Assembly: GCA_017163975.1 (NCBI GenBank) | Contig: JAFFSR010000097.1 | Coordinates: 930,001-994,000, forward strand | Source: Anastatus disparis | Taxonomy: Eukaryota > Arthropoda > Insecta > Hymenoptera > Eupelmidae | Length of the DNA: 64,000 bases | Reading direction: 5' to 3' | In this document: positions 35,605 through 46,372 of the stretch, in pieces | Layout of the letters: each line of letters starts with the position of its first letter | Numbering within the stretch: position 1 is the stretch's first letter | Notes under the pieces: generated by a model | What the model saw: only the letters and a program-made list of their open reading frames with translations | What the model was told of the DNA's origin: nothing | Databases searched by the model: none | Translations under genes and position numbers: made by a program

Positions 35605-36588
35605 CCCCGTCAAAAACGTTTAGCTAAAAAAATTAACTAAAAATATAGCTAAAAATACAGCTAAAAATACAGCTATATTTAGCTGGAATATAGCTATATT
35701 AATCTGGATTTTTTAGGTAAAAATCCAGTTATTTTTTAGGTAAAAATCCAGTTAATATTTTGAGTCTCTTGTAACAGCGGAAAATATAACTGTATTTTCA
35801 GCTGTATTTTTAGCTGTATTTTTAACTGTATTTTTAGCTAATTTTTTGAGCTAATCGTTTTCGACGAGGATAACAATAGCTGATAATATAGCTAAATTTT
35901 CAGTTATATTTTTAGCTGTATTTTTAGCTTAAATTATTTTATAATTTCACGGAATAATAACTCGTTAGTTATTTTCCTGTAAAAGAAAGTTCCAAAAATG
36001 AGGTGAACCTCTTAGTGTCAGCTCTCCGAAGATCGAAGAGCTTCTGCGTTTTGGCACAAAGTATCTTGCTCTTTTATACCTGTGTCCTTAAAATTTGTCG
36101 ATGGAATCGTAAAATTTAGAGAAACGCCACCTTGCGACGTAGCATTAATCAATAATTAAAGGCAGGTAAGTTCACTTCACGTCGCTAGGTGGCGGATCTC
36201 TAAATTTTACGATTCCATTAAGAAATTTTGAGGCCATAGGTATAAAAGAGCATGATACTTTGTGCCAAAATGTAGCTCTTCGATCTTCGGAGAGCCGACA
36301 CTACGAGGTTTACCTCATTTTTGGAACTTTCTTTTACAGGAAAATAACTAACGAGTTATTATTCCGTGAAATTATAAAATAATTTAAGCTAAAAATATAG
36401 CTGAAAATATAGCTATATTATCAGCTATTGTTCGCCTCATCAAAAACGATTAGCTCAAAAAATTAGCTAAAAATACAGTTGAAAATACAGCTAAAAATAC
36501 AGCTGAAAATACAGTTATAGCTGTATTTTTAGCTGCATTTTTAGCTATATTTTTAGCTAATTTTTTTAGCTAAACGTTTTTGACGGGG
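35605..36588. mobile_element. 984 bp foldback MITE in copia-2
   Basis: Ends CCCCGTCAAAAACGTTTAGC (35605) and its inverse (36588), flanked by a TA duplication (35603-35604, 36589-36590). The arms consist of reiterated TAGCTAAAAATACAG-like units; the inner part has inverted blocks around CGAAGATCGAAGAGCT and ACGCCACCTTGCGACG. Nearly the whole element is palindromic. It splits gag-pol of copia-2 in the codon region between GILENV and LYAPD. The translation running to 35640 past 35605 is read-through into this MITE. Confidence 0.95.
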
Positions 36589-36590
36589 TA

Positions 36591-39497
36591 CTATATGCAC
36601 CAGATGCAACAACAAATCTTTTGTCTGTGCGCCGTATCCAGCAGGCCGGAATGAGTGTCATTTTTGGTGAATCTGGAGGTGTAATTATAAAAAGAGGTGG
36701 TAAGACCATTCTAACTGGTAAGTCGATAAATAATTTAATATGCATAGTTTTTACTGAAGATAATACGTGTAATAAAACGTATGCAAATAATACAATTATT
36801 TTAAATGCATATAAATTATGGCACGAACGTTTAGGCCACATAGGAAAATCTAAATTTATCAAAATGAAACAAAATAATTTAATCGATGATAATAACTTAA
36901 TTGAATCAATAAGTCCCACTAATGATTTGTGTGAAGCTTGTATTTACGGAAAACAAGCACGTCTTCCTTTCTCAAAAGAAAGAGATAGAAGTCATGTAAC
37001 AAGACCTTTATTTATCATACACTCTGATGTATGCGGTCCCATAAAGCCCTCGACTATTGATGATAAAAATTATTTTGTTACATTTATCGATGAATTTACA
37101 CATTATACGGTAGTTTATCTCATTTCATATAAGTCTGAAGTATTTAAAATGTTTCAAGACTTTGTAGCTAAAAGTGAAACTCACTTTAACTTAAAAATTG
37201 CAAATTTAAATTGTGATAATGGGAATGAGTATTTGTCGAATGAATTCAAAGCATTTTGTGTACAAAAAGGTATCCAATATAATTTAACTATTCCTTATAC
37301 GCCACAACAAAATTCTATAGCAGAGCGCATGAATAGAACTCTGTTAGAAAAATCACGATCTATGATTCATGGTGCTCAACTTAAAAAAGAATTATGGGGA
37401 GAGGCTATTTTAACGGCTACTTATTTAGTAAATATAACCCCAAGTAAAGCCATTGCAGAGAATAAAACTCCATATGAACTTTGGCATAATAAAAAACCAA
37501 AATTAAATCGTTTAAAAATTTTTGGTAGCACTGTTTATTATTATGACAAAAATAGACAAAATAAATTTGATAAAAAATCTATTAAAGGAATTTTAGTTGG
37601 CTATGAGAGAAATGGATACAAAATATTAAACGTGCAAACAAATAAATTTATTATAGCACGTGATGTTGTATTCGATGAAATAAACTTTAAAGATTCGAGA
37701 CCAACATTTGTACACGCAAAAAATGACTTTGAAGACAATCACCTTCAAATAAAAAGATTTAAAGCTGATGAAAATAAAATCAGCGAGAATCAAGAAACTG
37801 AAGCAAACAATTCTAATCAAAAGATTGAAGCTCAGATTGATTCTCATGAAGGTGAATTGCGACGAAGTGCAAGAATAAAAAATAAATTTCAAATAAATTA
37901 TGATGAAAATTATGATCATCATATTTATGCACTATCGACAAATATTGACATTCCTAAGTCTTACAATGAGATAAAATATCGTGATGATAAAAGTAAGTGG
38001 GAGCAAGCTATTAATAATGAAATTCAATCATTAATACAAAACAAAACATGGGAATTGCTTCCACGTCCGAACAATAAAAATATAGTTGATTGCAAATGGG
38101 TTTTTAATATTAAAATGGATGAAAAAGGAATTCCATGTAAATATAAAGCAAGACTTGTTGCAAAAGGTTTCAGTCAACAATATTTACAAGACTATAATGA
38201 AACTTTTGCACCAGTTGCGCGAATAACAACATTTAGAATGCTTGTTGCCCTTGCAAATCAATATAATTTATTGATTCATCAAATGGACGTGAAAACTGCA
38301 TTTTTAAATGGTCTATTGAAAGAGGAGATATACATGCGAGTGCCAGAAGGAATTTCAGCTCCTGAAGGTTACGTATGTAAGTTAAATAAGGCATTATACG
38401 GTCTTAAACAATCAGCAAGATGCTGGTTTGAACTTTTTGAAATTACACTTAAAAAGCATAGTTTTCAAAACTCCTCAGTAGATCATTATTTATATTTTCA
38501 AAATAACAATCATATCTGTAAAAATATTTATGTGCTATTGTATGTAGATGATGTTCTTATAGTAACTTATGATAAAAATACAATGCAAAATTTTTAAACT
38601 TATTTAAAAAAGCAGTTTTCAATGACAGATATGAATGAAATAAAATTATTCTTAGGAATAAATATAATAAGAAAAGACGATACGATTTCATTAGATCAAA
38701 ACGTCTATTTAGAAAATATTTTACATAAATACAATATGATAAATTGTAATATTTTAAACACTCCATTACCTGCAAAATTAGATTTCAATGCTTTAAATGA
38801 TGACGAGTATTATGATGCTCCATGCAGAAATGTTATAGGCTGTTTAATGTACGCTATGTTATGTACAAGGCCTGATCTCTGCTTTGCTATAAATTTACTT
38901 AGTAGATATCAAAATAAAAATAACAAAGAATTATGGCAAAATTTAAAGAAAGTTTTGAGATACATAAAAGGATCATTAAAACTTCGTTTAGTTTACAAAC
39001 GAAATGAAAATTACCAAAATTTATTAAATGGTTATGTAGACTCTGATTGGGCAGGTAATGAAGTTGACCGAAAAAGTACAACTGGTTATATATTTAAAAT
39101 GTTTGATTGTAATACGATTTGTTGGAATGCAAAAAGACAAAATTCAGTTGCAACTTCCTCAACAGAAGCCGAATATATGGCATTATATGAAGCAGCTAAA
39201 GAAGCTTGCTGGTTGAGATTTCTTTTGCAAAGTATTAAAATTAATTTTAAAGAACCAATAAGTCTTTTTGAAGATAATAATGGTTGCATAGCCATTGCAA
39301 ATAATCCAACAGATCATAAACGATCAAAACATATTGATGTAAAATATCATTTTACACGAGAAAAAGTAGAACAAAAATTAATAATGCTTAAATATATTTC
39401 CACAGATAAGCAGCTAGCTGATGCCTTTACAAAGCCATTACCGAAAGTACAATTTACGTACATCCGCAAGCAGATAGGATTGGAAGAATATGAATAA
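36591..39497 (+). pseudogene. copia-2 pol: integrase, RT, RNase H (one nonsense codon)
   Basis: Integrase zinc module WHERLGHIGKSKF and CEACIYGKQ; core with VHSD-type IHSDVCGPI, LNCDNGNEYL and QQNSIAERMNRTL, so the D-D-E triad is retained. A linker with the RRSARIKNKF motif follows. RT: VDCKWVFNIKMDE, KARLVAKGFSQQ, IHQMDVKTAFLNG, LNKALYGLKQSARCW and LLYVDDVLIV. TAA at 38595-38597 follows KNTMQNF and the same frame continues TYLKKQFSMTDM. RNase H: VDSDWAGNEVDRKSTTGY, SSTEAEYMALYEAAKEACW, EDNNGCIAIANN and HIDVKYHF, ending at 39497. Apart from the single stop the frame is complete. Confidence 0.95.
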
Positions 39498-39795
39498 AAT
39501 AAACAAATTTTATGAGAATTTAAAAAAAAAAAAATTAATTCATCTATGTCAAATTTATAAGTTAAAATTGAATTAATATTTTAAATTTGTTTTTATTCGT
39601 TTATATATATTCTTTTCTTAAAATTTTTATTGTATCTGTAATTGCGAGTACAGTGGTTTGATTGGGTTTTTATTTGGGTTTTCCCCAATCCTTAGCAACA
39701 AATGTTGAACCACTTATGTATCACCCAACATATATAAAAGAAACAAAGTGTTCTCTCTTGTGTTTGATAGTTACGGATTAATTTTTGAGTGGGAG

Positions 39796-40146
39796 TATTG
39801 ATATATGTACAAAAATTAATATAATCTTTTAATAAATATTCTTTATATTATTTTAACTAGAAAAAGTAACGTATAAAGACTCCTAAAGTTACATAGAAAA
39901 TACAAACATATTAAGTTATAATCTCTAAGAACTGTATATACGAAACTGATTGTAACATTCATATATACTCACACACTCATATACTATAAACAAAATAATA
40001 ATTTAGGATAAGGTCCATAGAGCACAAAGTGCATGGCCATCTAGTTAGTTCAAGTCTAACAGCATAAGAGAGAGCACAAAATAAAGACTTATAAAAATTA
40101 CTTGTTTGTGCTTTCTGACTACACCTTCTTCCTTTAAATTCCAACA
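39796..40146 (+). repeat. copia-2 3' LTR
   Basis: 351 bp, preceded by a purine-rich GAGTGGGAG and followed by AAGGC. Identical by eye to the 5' LTR. Confidence 0.95.
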
Positions 40147-40151
40147 AAGGC

Positions 40152-40388
40152 TCGTAAAGTTCTATATAGTCACTAAATATATGCGTTTTACCTCAATTTT
40201 GGAAAACCATTAGGAATTCACGTAATTGTAGCGAAAAAACAAAAAAACACGTTTTTTGAGGTTATGAAGCCAATTTCAAGCCAAGGAATCTAAAATTTTT
40301 AGGATCTTAGTTTTTTGACAAGACAAAAGAATAAGCAAAGTTCCAAAGAAATCCGAGTTAAGGCCATTTTCACCTACTTATTCGGCTA
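40152..40388. repeat. right terminal arm of the 23.8 kb insertion
   Basis: Inverse of about 16551-16790 (shared: TAACTCGGATTTC, GCTTATTCTTTTGTCTTGTC, AAAAACTAAGATC). The target TA follows at 40389. Confidence 0.85.
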
Positions 40389-41430
40389 TATTCTTTATTC
40401 AGCACGGCAATCAAAGTGATAACATAAAGCGAAGTTTCCGAAAAAATACACACAAGAAATGGAGTAAGACAAGGCTGTCCTCTAAGTACGGCTCTGTTTA
40501 ATATATCGTTCAGTGATCTGGAAGAGAAGGTGAAGAAAACACAAGCAGGAGAAATAGTGATTGGTAAAAAGAAAGTATGATCTGTCTCATATGCTGATGA
40601 TGTGGTAGTAATTAGAAACAACGTGAAAAATTTAAAAGAAATTATAAGAAAATTTGGTGTATTCATTGCAAAAAGAGGACTAGAATCAAAAACCGAAAAA
40701 TCTAAAATACTTAGAGAAAGGATAGCAGGAAGAAAAGTAAAAAAAATAAATATTAACTGAAATGGAAAATGAAATTGAAAAAATTGAATTATTTAGGATA
40801 AATTTTACAGAGAAATAACGGTGACATTGCACATATAAAAAACTTAAAAAAAAAATCAAATGCAGTGCTGGGAAAAATCTGGAGTCTAGCCAAAAAAATT
40901 TTTAAATAAAGTTGGGAAAAAATAATGTACTTATTCGAAGTGCTTGTAGAAAGTATACTTATGTATGGAGTAGAATTATAGAGTCGGCAAAAATATAAGG
41001 AGATTGAAGGAATACAGGATAAGTACATTAAATGGACTTTAAAATTGAATAACACAACACCGAGTTACATACTACAGTTAGAAACAAGAAAAGATAGCCT
41101 GGCAACGAAAACAGGAAAAAGAGCAATAAGTATGAAGAGAAAATGATGAATATTGAAGGTAATGAACTGTTTAAAGAATGCGCAAAGGTAAAGAACAGAT
41201 TGAGCTCCAATATAGTTTTAAATAAAAAAAGAAATTTAACTGAAAAATGGAAGAAAATGAGAAAGAAGTATCTAGAGGAAAGAGGATGATCAATTGAATA
41301 TTATAACGGGAAAATGAAAAACGAAAAAAACTTGTGGAACCAAGCAAAACAAATAAGCAGAGACATAGAAAGACAGAGAAGGTAAGCAAAATTCGAAAAA
41401 TTAAGATTCGCAGAGAAGTACAAGACCCCT
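40389..41430 (+). pseudogene. LINE, segment 3: RT catalytic part and C-terminus
   Basis: Resumes the LINE of 12650-16550: RNGVRQGCPLSTALFNISFS (about 40455-40515), then SVSYADDVVVIRNNV with the catalytic YADD (about 40590), RGLESKTEKSKIL, and later the thumb/C-terminal part SILMYGVEL, EGIQDKYIKWTLKLNN and DIERQRR, with FAEKY at the end. Stops and frameshifts are frequent. It is cut off near 41430 by CCCCTATT plus ACACGTG repeats of another element. Confidence 0.75.
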
Positions 41431-41715
41431 ATTAAAAAAAAAACACGTGTTTGTTGCACTGAAAAAACACGTGTAAAATACACGTATTTTTTACACGTGT
41501 TTTTTACATGTAAAATTTGCGTGTTTTTTCACGCATATTTTTCACGTGTTTTTTTCACGTGTATTTTTCAGGTGTATTTTTCACATATTGTTTTATAGCT
41601 TTTCGAAGAGCTTCTACAGTCCGGCCTCTTATATCTGCGTCTCCCAAATTTGTGTAAGGGATGACAAAAATTAGAAAAACGCCACCTAGCGACTCAAAGT
41701 CAAACTTGACTAGTT
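41424..41715. mobile_element. truncated foldback element related to the 984 bp MITE
   Basis: Begins with CCCC, then about ten ACACGTGTTTTTT-like units, then a core (TCGAAGAGCTTCTACAG, CTTATATCTGCGTCTCC, AAAACGCCACCTAGCGAC) that resembles the core of 35605-36588 (TCGAAGAGCTTCTGCG, ACGCCACCTTGCGACG). The right arm is absent. It interrupts the LINE's 3' end. Confidence 0.6.
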
Positions 41716-42065
41716 TAATATTTTGTTGGTGAAATGTTCAATGTATGTGAGTACTGCTTTATGATTGAATTAATAGCTAATTCAAGTGTGTTGAATAATA
41801 AGTAAAAATATGAATCTATAAACCAATTGTGTACATGTACAATTTTTATCTGTCACAATATATTGTCAATGTAAAGGAGTAAAAAAATTTAGTCTTATAG
41901 AATATGCTTTTCCGATTTTCTATGTTTTAACTTTTTTAAATAAAAAGAGAATAAATAGTAACTCGTATATAGTAAAGCTCAAACGTTAAGAATCAATCCG
42001 TATTTATTATTATGTAATGGTTAGCATGATCTACTAATTTTTGTATTTTCATTTATATATATATC

Positions 42066-42123
<58 letters not shown>

Positions 42124-42942
42124 GCAATGATTATTTACATCCGATGGATAGTAGTTTTCTATATTCAAAGAATATTATTAAGAACATTAACATTCCGCTC
42201 AAAATATTGTACAATATATTTTTACATCACGGTGCGTGTGATTTTTTTCTGTATTATATTGATAGAAAATATTTTATTTAATATTCAACGATGGAGAACA
42301 AAGATACATCCTAATACAATGAACAAAATTCTATTTCGACCTCGAAAATTATTTTTTGTAATGCATGCGATGTAATACGAAAAAAAATTCTTAGTTTTCT
42401 CTCACTTATCTTTACTATATAAACCTTTCAATTTTTAACTACACCATAAAATATTAAACCACGGGCCTGGCAAGTTCTTTTGTAGATATTTAGTAAAATT
42501 AAATATATTTTACAGCACTTGAAAATAAAAACATAGTGTGATGAGATAGAGAATGCATAATTTTATTTTATTAAAAGTATTACAATTAAAATGGGTATCT
42601 TCCCTGAAAGTTTTAAAAAGGCATAAATAATTTTGAAGTTGATGGCAGCAAATTCTCAAATATAAGTTGTTAGAAGCTAATAGCTCTTCTGCCAAGTTTT
42701 TAGAAATAAAATTGCACAATTTTGGTCTTCAACGGTAGTATATTAAATAGAAAATTATTCCGAAACTTTGAAGTTAATTGTTTCGGAAATTGATTATTAA
42801 GTAAATCTTTCATCAGGGATAAAACAAAATAGATATCACTAAGATCAAGTATAGTTCATCAATGTTTAAGTAGTAATATTCACTCATAAATGAAATTATA
42901 AGTTGATCTGATATATCATTTTTTTTTCAATTTTGATGTGTA
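41716..42942. other. AT-rich region with a TA microsatellite, no gene
   Basis: A TA dinucleotide array lies at about 42056-42119. The rest is AT-rich with only short chance frames. Confidence 0.6.
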
Positions 42943-43524
42943 CACTGAAAAAAAAAGCAAACATGACATTGTAGAGCCATGCTAAAACAGCATAGTGTCT
43001 GTTATGTCATTTTAATATAATAACTATTTTGAATCTACGGAGATACGTTACTGTTGCATTAAGTATAGTAATCAACGAATCTTCATGAAAATAATAAATA
43101 ATAAAAACTATTTCACAAAAATGTTTATATATGATACATAATTTCGTGAAACAACATCCGATTTAACGAAATTTTTCTGAATTTAAGTCAAAATTTTTTA
43201 GTATATTTTTGTACATAACCTCAAAATTTTTTCAAAACTTTTTTGCGAAACGTATTTTAGTATAGATACGTGTATATACAACAAATGTTTAAATAGAAAT
43301 GTACGGTTATTAAGTAAAATTTTGTTAAACATGATTTATTTACGATAAATCATAAATGTTACTTCTATTAAAAACAACTTGGTTGGCGCACCATGCTGTT
43401 TTAGCATGGTTGCTTAAATAACATTGCATGGTTCCTCTGATGATATTACTGAAATCTACTTGCATATGGAGCCATGTTGTTTTAGCATGGGAACCGAGTT
43501 GAATTTGCTTATTTTTTTTTCAGT
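42943..43524. mobile_element. TA-flanked MITE (CACTGAAAAA ends)
   Basis: Termini CACTGAAAAAAAAAGC and its inverse, flanked by TA (42941-42942, 43525-43526), as in Tc1/mariner-type MITEs. It has three internal copies of a CCATGCTAAAACAGCAT-like short palindrome (near 42977, 43392 and 43472). Confidence 0.75.
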
Positions 43525-43626
43525 GTACTATCATCGCTATCTTCATCTCAATAATCCCTTTTTTCAAAAATTATCTGGCAAAGTTTTTTCAAATATTCGT
43601 CTATCAAAGAAAATATAAATTAAACA

Positions 43627-44230
43627 TTCTATGGATTTTATATTATTAAAAAGTAAGAATTGAATACAGAAGTACTCGACGATTGCTTCATTGATTTTAA
43701 AACTTTCTTTAGCCAAAACTGTAAATATTTCATGAATTTTATATTATTAAAAAGAATGAATTGAAAACAGAAGTACTCGACGATTGCTTGATTGATTTCA
43801 AAATTATCTTAAGCAAAAACTATAGATAAATCTAATAAAGGGTATGAACTTAATAATAATTACTCAATTCATTTAAGTACTCTCAAGAACTGAAATAAAA
43901 AAAAATATGATGTATGTAGTAAAAAAAAAAGGAATATTTAGAAAAAATGTTCTAAAGAATACTATACTGTTTAATAACTAAACTTGCCTGAAATATACTT
44001 TTTTTAAAGTAATAATAACATAATAAAATAGTATTCATCAGTTTGAATAATGACTTAAAACAAAAAATAACAGCCATAATATTCAAAAGCTTTGAAGAAA
44101 TTTTATTACATTCAAAAATTAAAAGATAGTGTAATGATATTTTTATGAATTTAATATTATTTTAAAAAGAATGAATTGAATACAGAAGTATTCGCCGATT
44201 GCTTGATTGATTTTAAAACTTTCTTAATAA
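43627..44230. repeat. about 100 bp direct repeat, three copies
   Basis: Copies near 43627-43725, 43733-43832 and 44138-44227 share TTTATATTATTAAAAAG, GAATTGAATACAGAAGTA and CGACGATTGCTTGATTGA. The second and third are separated by about 300 bp of unrelated AT-rich DNA. Confidence 0.7.
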
Positions 44231-44249
44231 ATATTAATATACATGGGAC

Positions 44250-44417
44250 AAATTGTCATAAAACGTCCTATATATATATATACCTGTTTGTGTATGTGGG
44301 TGTGCGCGCATGTTAATTGACATGAAACGTCCCGTATATATAAATCTGTGTGTGTGTGCGCGCGTGTGAATTAACATTAAATATGTCATGTATATGTGTA
44401 CACAGATATGCTCACAA

Positions 44418-44465
<48 letters not shown>

Positions 44466-46370
44466 TACCGTGCAATAATTCTGAGCAGGTTCTCAAATTT
44501 TTGCTCCGACTTTAAAAAAGCGTATCTTCTTCAATTTTGATCTTAGAAAAAATTTAAATAAAGCAATTTAAAGTATTCTTGAAATTCTTTCTATTGAGCT
44601 TACTTACATTTTTTTAACGATATTTAAAAAAAAAATAATCGCTTTGGCAATTTCGAAATTTTTTTTATTTTTGCATTTTTCGTCAATCAGCTATAGTTTT
44701 TAAATAATTGAACTAGAAAAAATTTGAAGAAAGATTTGGAAAGGGCTCTAAAAATGCAATTTGCAGTTATTTTTACAAAAATTTTTTATTATTCTTTCTC
44801 AAGTTTTAAGCATATAAAGTTATCGATCTAATACTTTTGCAGTTGTAAAAAACACTTGAGTAGCAAGTAGAAAATAATCACTGGTGAAGTAGTGATTTAA
44901 TTTTAGTAGGAAATTATAACTATTCATTATTAATAATAAAACATAATAAAGTATGAAACAACAAAAAGATTTATTTTGCAAAAATTATATTATAGAAAGC
45001 AAAAGTTTAGCACCAGCGATTATTTTCTACTTGCTATTCAAGTGTTTTTACAACTGCAAAAGTATTAGATCGATAACTTTATATGTTTAAAACTTGACAA
45101 AAAATAATTAAAAATTTTTTGTGAAAATCGCTGCAAATAGCATTTTCAGAGCCCTTTCCAAATCTTTTTTCAAATTTTTTCTAGCTCAATTATTTAAAAA
45201 ACTACAGCTGATTGAAGAAAAATGCAAAAATGAAAAACATTTCAAAATTGCCGAAGCGATTAGTTTTTTTTTAAATATCGTTAAAAGATGTAAGTAAGCT
45301 AAAAAGAAAGCATTTAAAGAATAATTTAAAATGCTTTTTTTAAATTTTTTCTAGGATTAAAATTGAAAAAGATACGCTTTTTCAAAGTCGGAGCAAAAAT
45401 TTGATAACCTGCTCAGAATTATTGCCCGGTACTGAATATATATATTCATAAGCCCATGTGTGTGCGTGCATGCGAATTAACAAAACGGTCCCATATATAT
45501 AAAAATACAAATCTCAAGTACATGTTTAGATGTGTTTGCGCGTTCAAGTTGACAAGAAATGTCAAATATATGAAAACCGGTGCGTGCGTGTTGACATGAT
45601 ACGTCACATATATGTAAACCTAAGGGCACTCGGATAGGTGTGTTAGAGTTGTCATGAAATGTCCCATATATATAAACCTGTACGGGTGTGGGTTATAATT
45701 GACGTGAAAAATCCTATGTATAATAACGTGTGTGCATGCATGCGAATTGATTTGAAATGTCCCATATGTATAAACCTGTGTCTGTGCGTGCGTTCGAATT
45801 GACATGGAAAATTCCATGTTTATTAACGTGTGTGTGCATGCATGCGAATTGACATGAAATGTCCAATATATATAAACCTGTGTGTTTGTATGCGTTTGAA
45901 TTGACATTAAAAATCCCATGGATATTAACGTTTGTGTGCATGCATGCGCAACGACATGGACTGTCCCATATATATATAAACCTGTGTGTGCGTGCGTGCC
46001 CATTAACATGAAATATCACATATATTTAAACCTGTATGTGCGTGCGTTCCAATTGACGTGAAAAATGCCATGTTAATTAAAGTCTGTGTGCATGCATGCG
46101 AATAGACATGAAATGGCCCATATATATAAACCTAAGAGTACTTGGATGGGTGTGTGCGCGTTGTCATAAAATGTACCACATATATAGAAAACCTGTAATT
46201 ATGAGTACGTGCTAGCCGACATGAAATGTCCCATGTATGTTTGTATATACATATATATGAACCAAAAAATATACGGGTCTACAGGTGCAAGTTGACATAA
46301 AACGGACCATTCATATATATATATATATGTATATATAAACGTATGTATGCGGCATTATGCTGACTCATAC
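44250..46370. repeat. minisatellite with CATGAAATGTCCCATATATA units, interrupted by a MITE
   Basis: Irregular units of about 55-65 bp combine TTGACATGAAATGTCCC, ATATATATAAACCTGTGTG and TGCGTGCATGCG. The array runs at 44250-44460 and 45445-46370, around the MITE at 44463-45434. Open frames on the minus strand are a by-product of the periodicity. Confidence 0.8.
44463..45434. mobile_element. foldback MITE, CAGTACCG ends
   Basis: Ends CAGTACCGTGCAATAATTCT (44463) and an inverted copy ending GGTACTG (45434). The arms match for most of their length (GAGCAAAAATTTGA; AAAGATACGCTTTTT; AGTATTAGATCGATAACTTTA). The CAGT-CCG-GCA style of terminus and the TA at the left edge suggest a Tc1/mariner-derived element; the right flank reads AA. 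Confidence 0.8.
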
Positions 46371-46372
46371 AG

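Larger units (their letters stand above)
34007..40146 (+). mobile_element. copia-2, Ty1/copia LTR retrotransposon, nearly intact
   Basis: A 6.1 kb element with 5 bp duplications AAGGC (34002-34006 and 40147-40151) and two 351 bp LTRs that are identical by eye, so its insertion is recent. It carries a tRNA-Met-type primer-binding site, gag, protease, integrase, RT and RNase H in a single order typical of Ty1/copia. Only two lesions are visible: a 984 bp MITE inside the gag-pol frame at 35605-36588 and one in-frame TAA at 38595. It sits in the right inverted arm of the 23.8 kb insertion. Confidence 0.95.
16551..40388. mobile_element. 23.8 kb insertion with long inverted ends (host for gypsy, copia-2 and MITEs)
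   Basis: Left end TAGCCGAATAAGTA at 16551 and its inverted copy ending TACTTATTCGGCTA at 40388 are flanked by a TA duplication. Both junctions fall inside the same LINE RT frame. Left arm 16551-16921 matches the right arm in reverse order (40152-40388, then 33893-34001), the right arm being split by copia-2. A second matched block is 17620-17975 with 33720-33890. Without the 12.9 kb gypsy and 6.1 kb copia-2 insertions the element is about 4.7 kb, non-coding, and built of nested palindromes. The TA duplication fits a Tc1/mariner-type or other TA-targeting foldback element. No transposase of its own is visible. Confidence 0.75.

Noticed and set aside
16551..40388. Maverick/Polinton-type giant transposon
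   Set aside because: Size and long inverted ends fit at first sight, but the interior contains only nested gypsy, copia and MITEs; no polymerase B, retroviral-like Polinton integrase, ATPase or capsid genes.
45620..46019. Open frames of 101 and 129 residues rich in His and Thr
   Set aside because: They arise from the periodic minisatellite and follow its unit length; no start context or domain.
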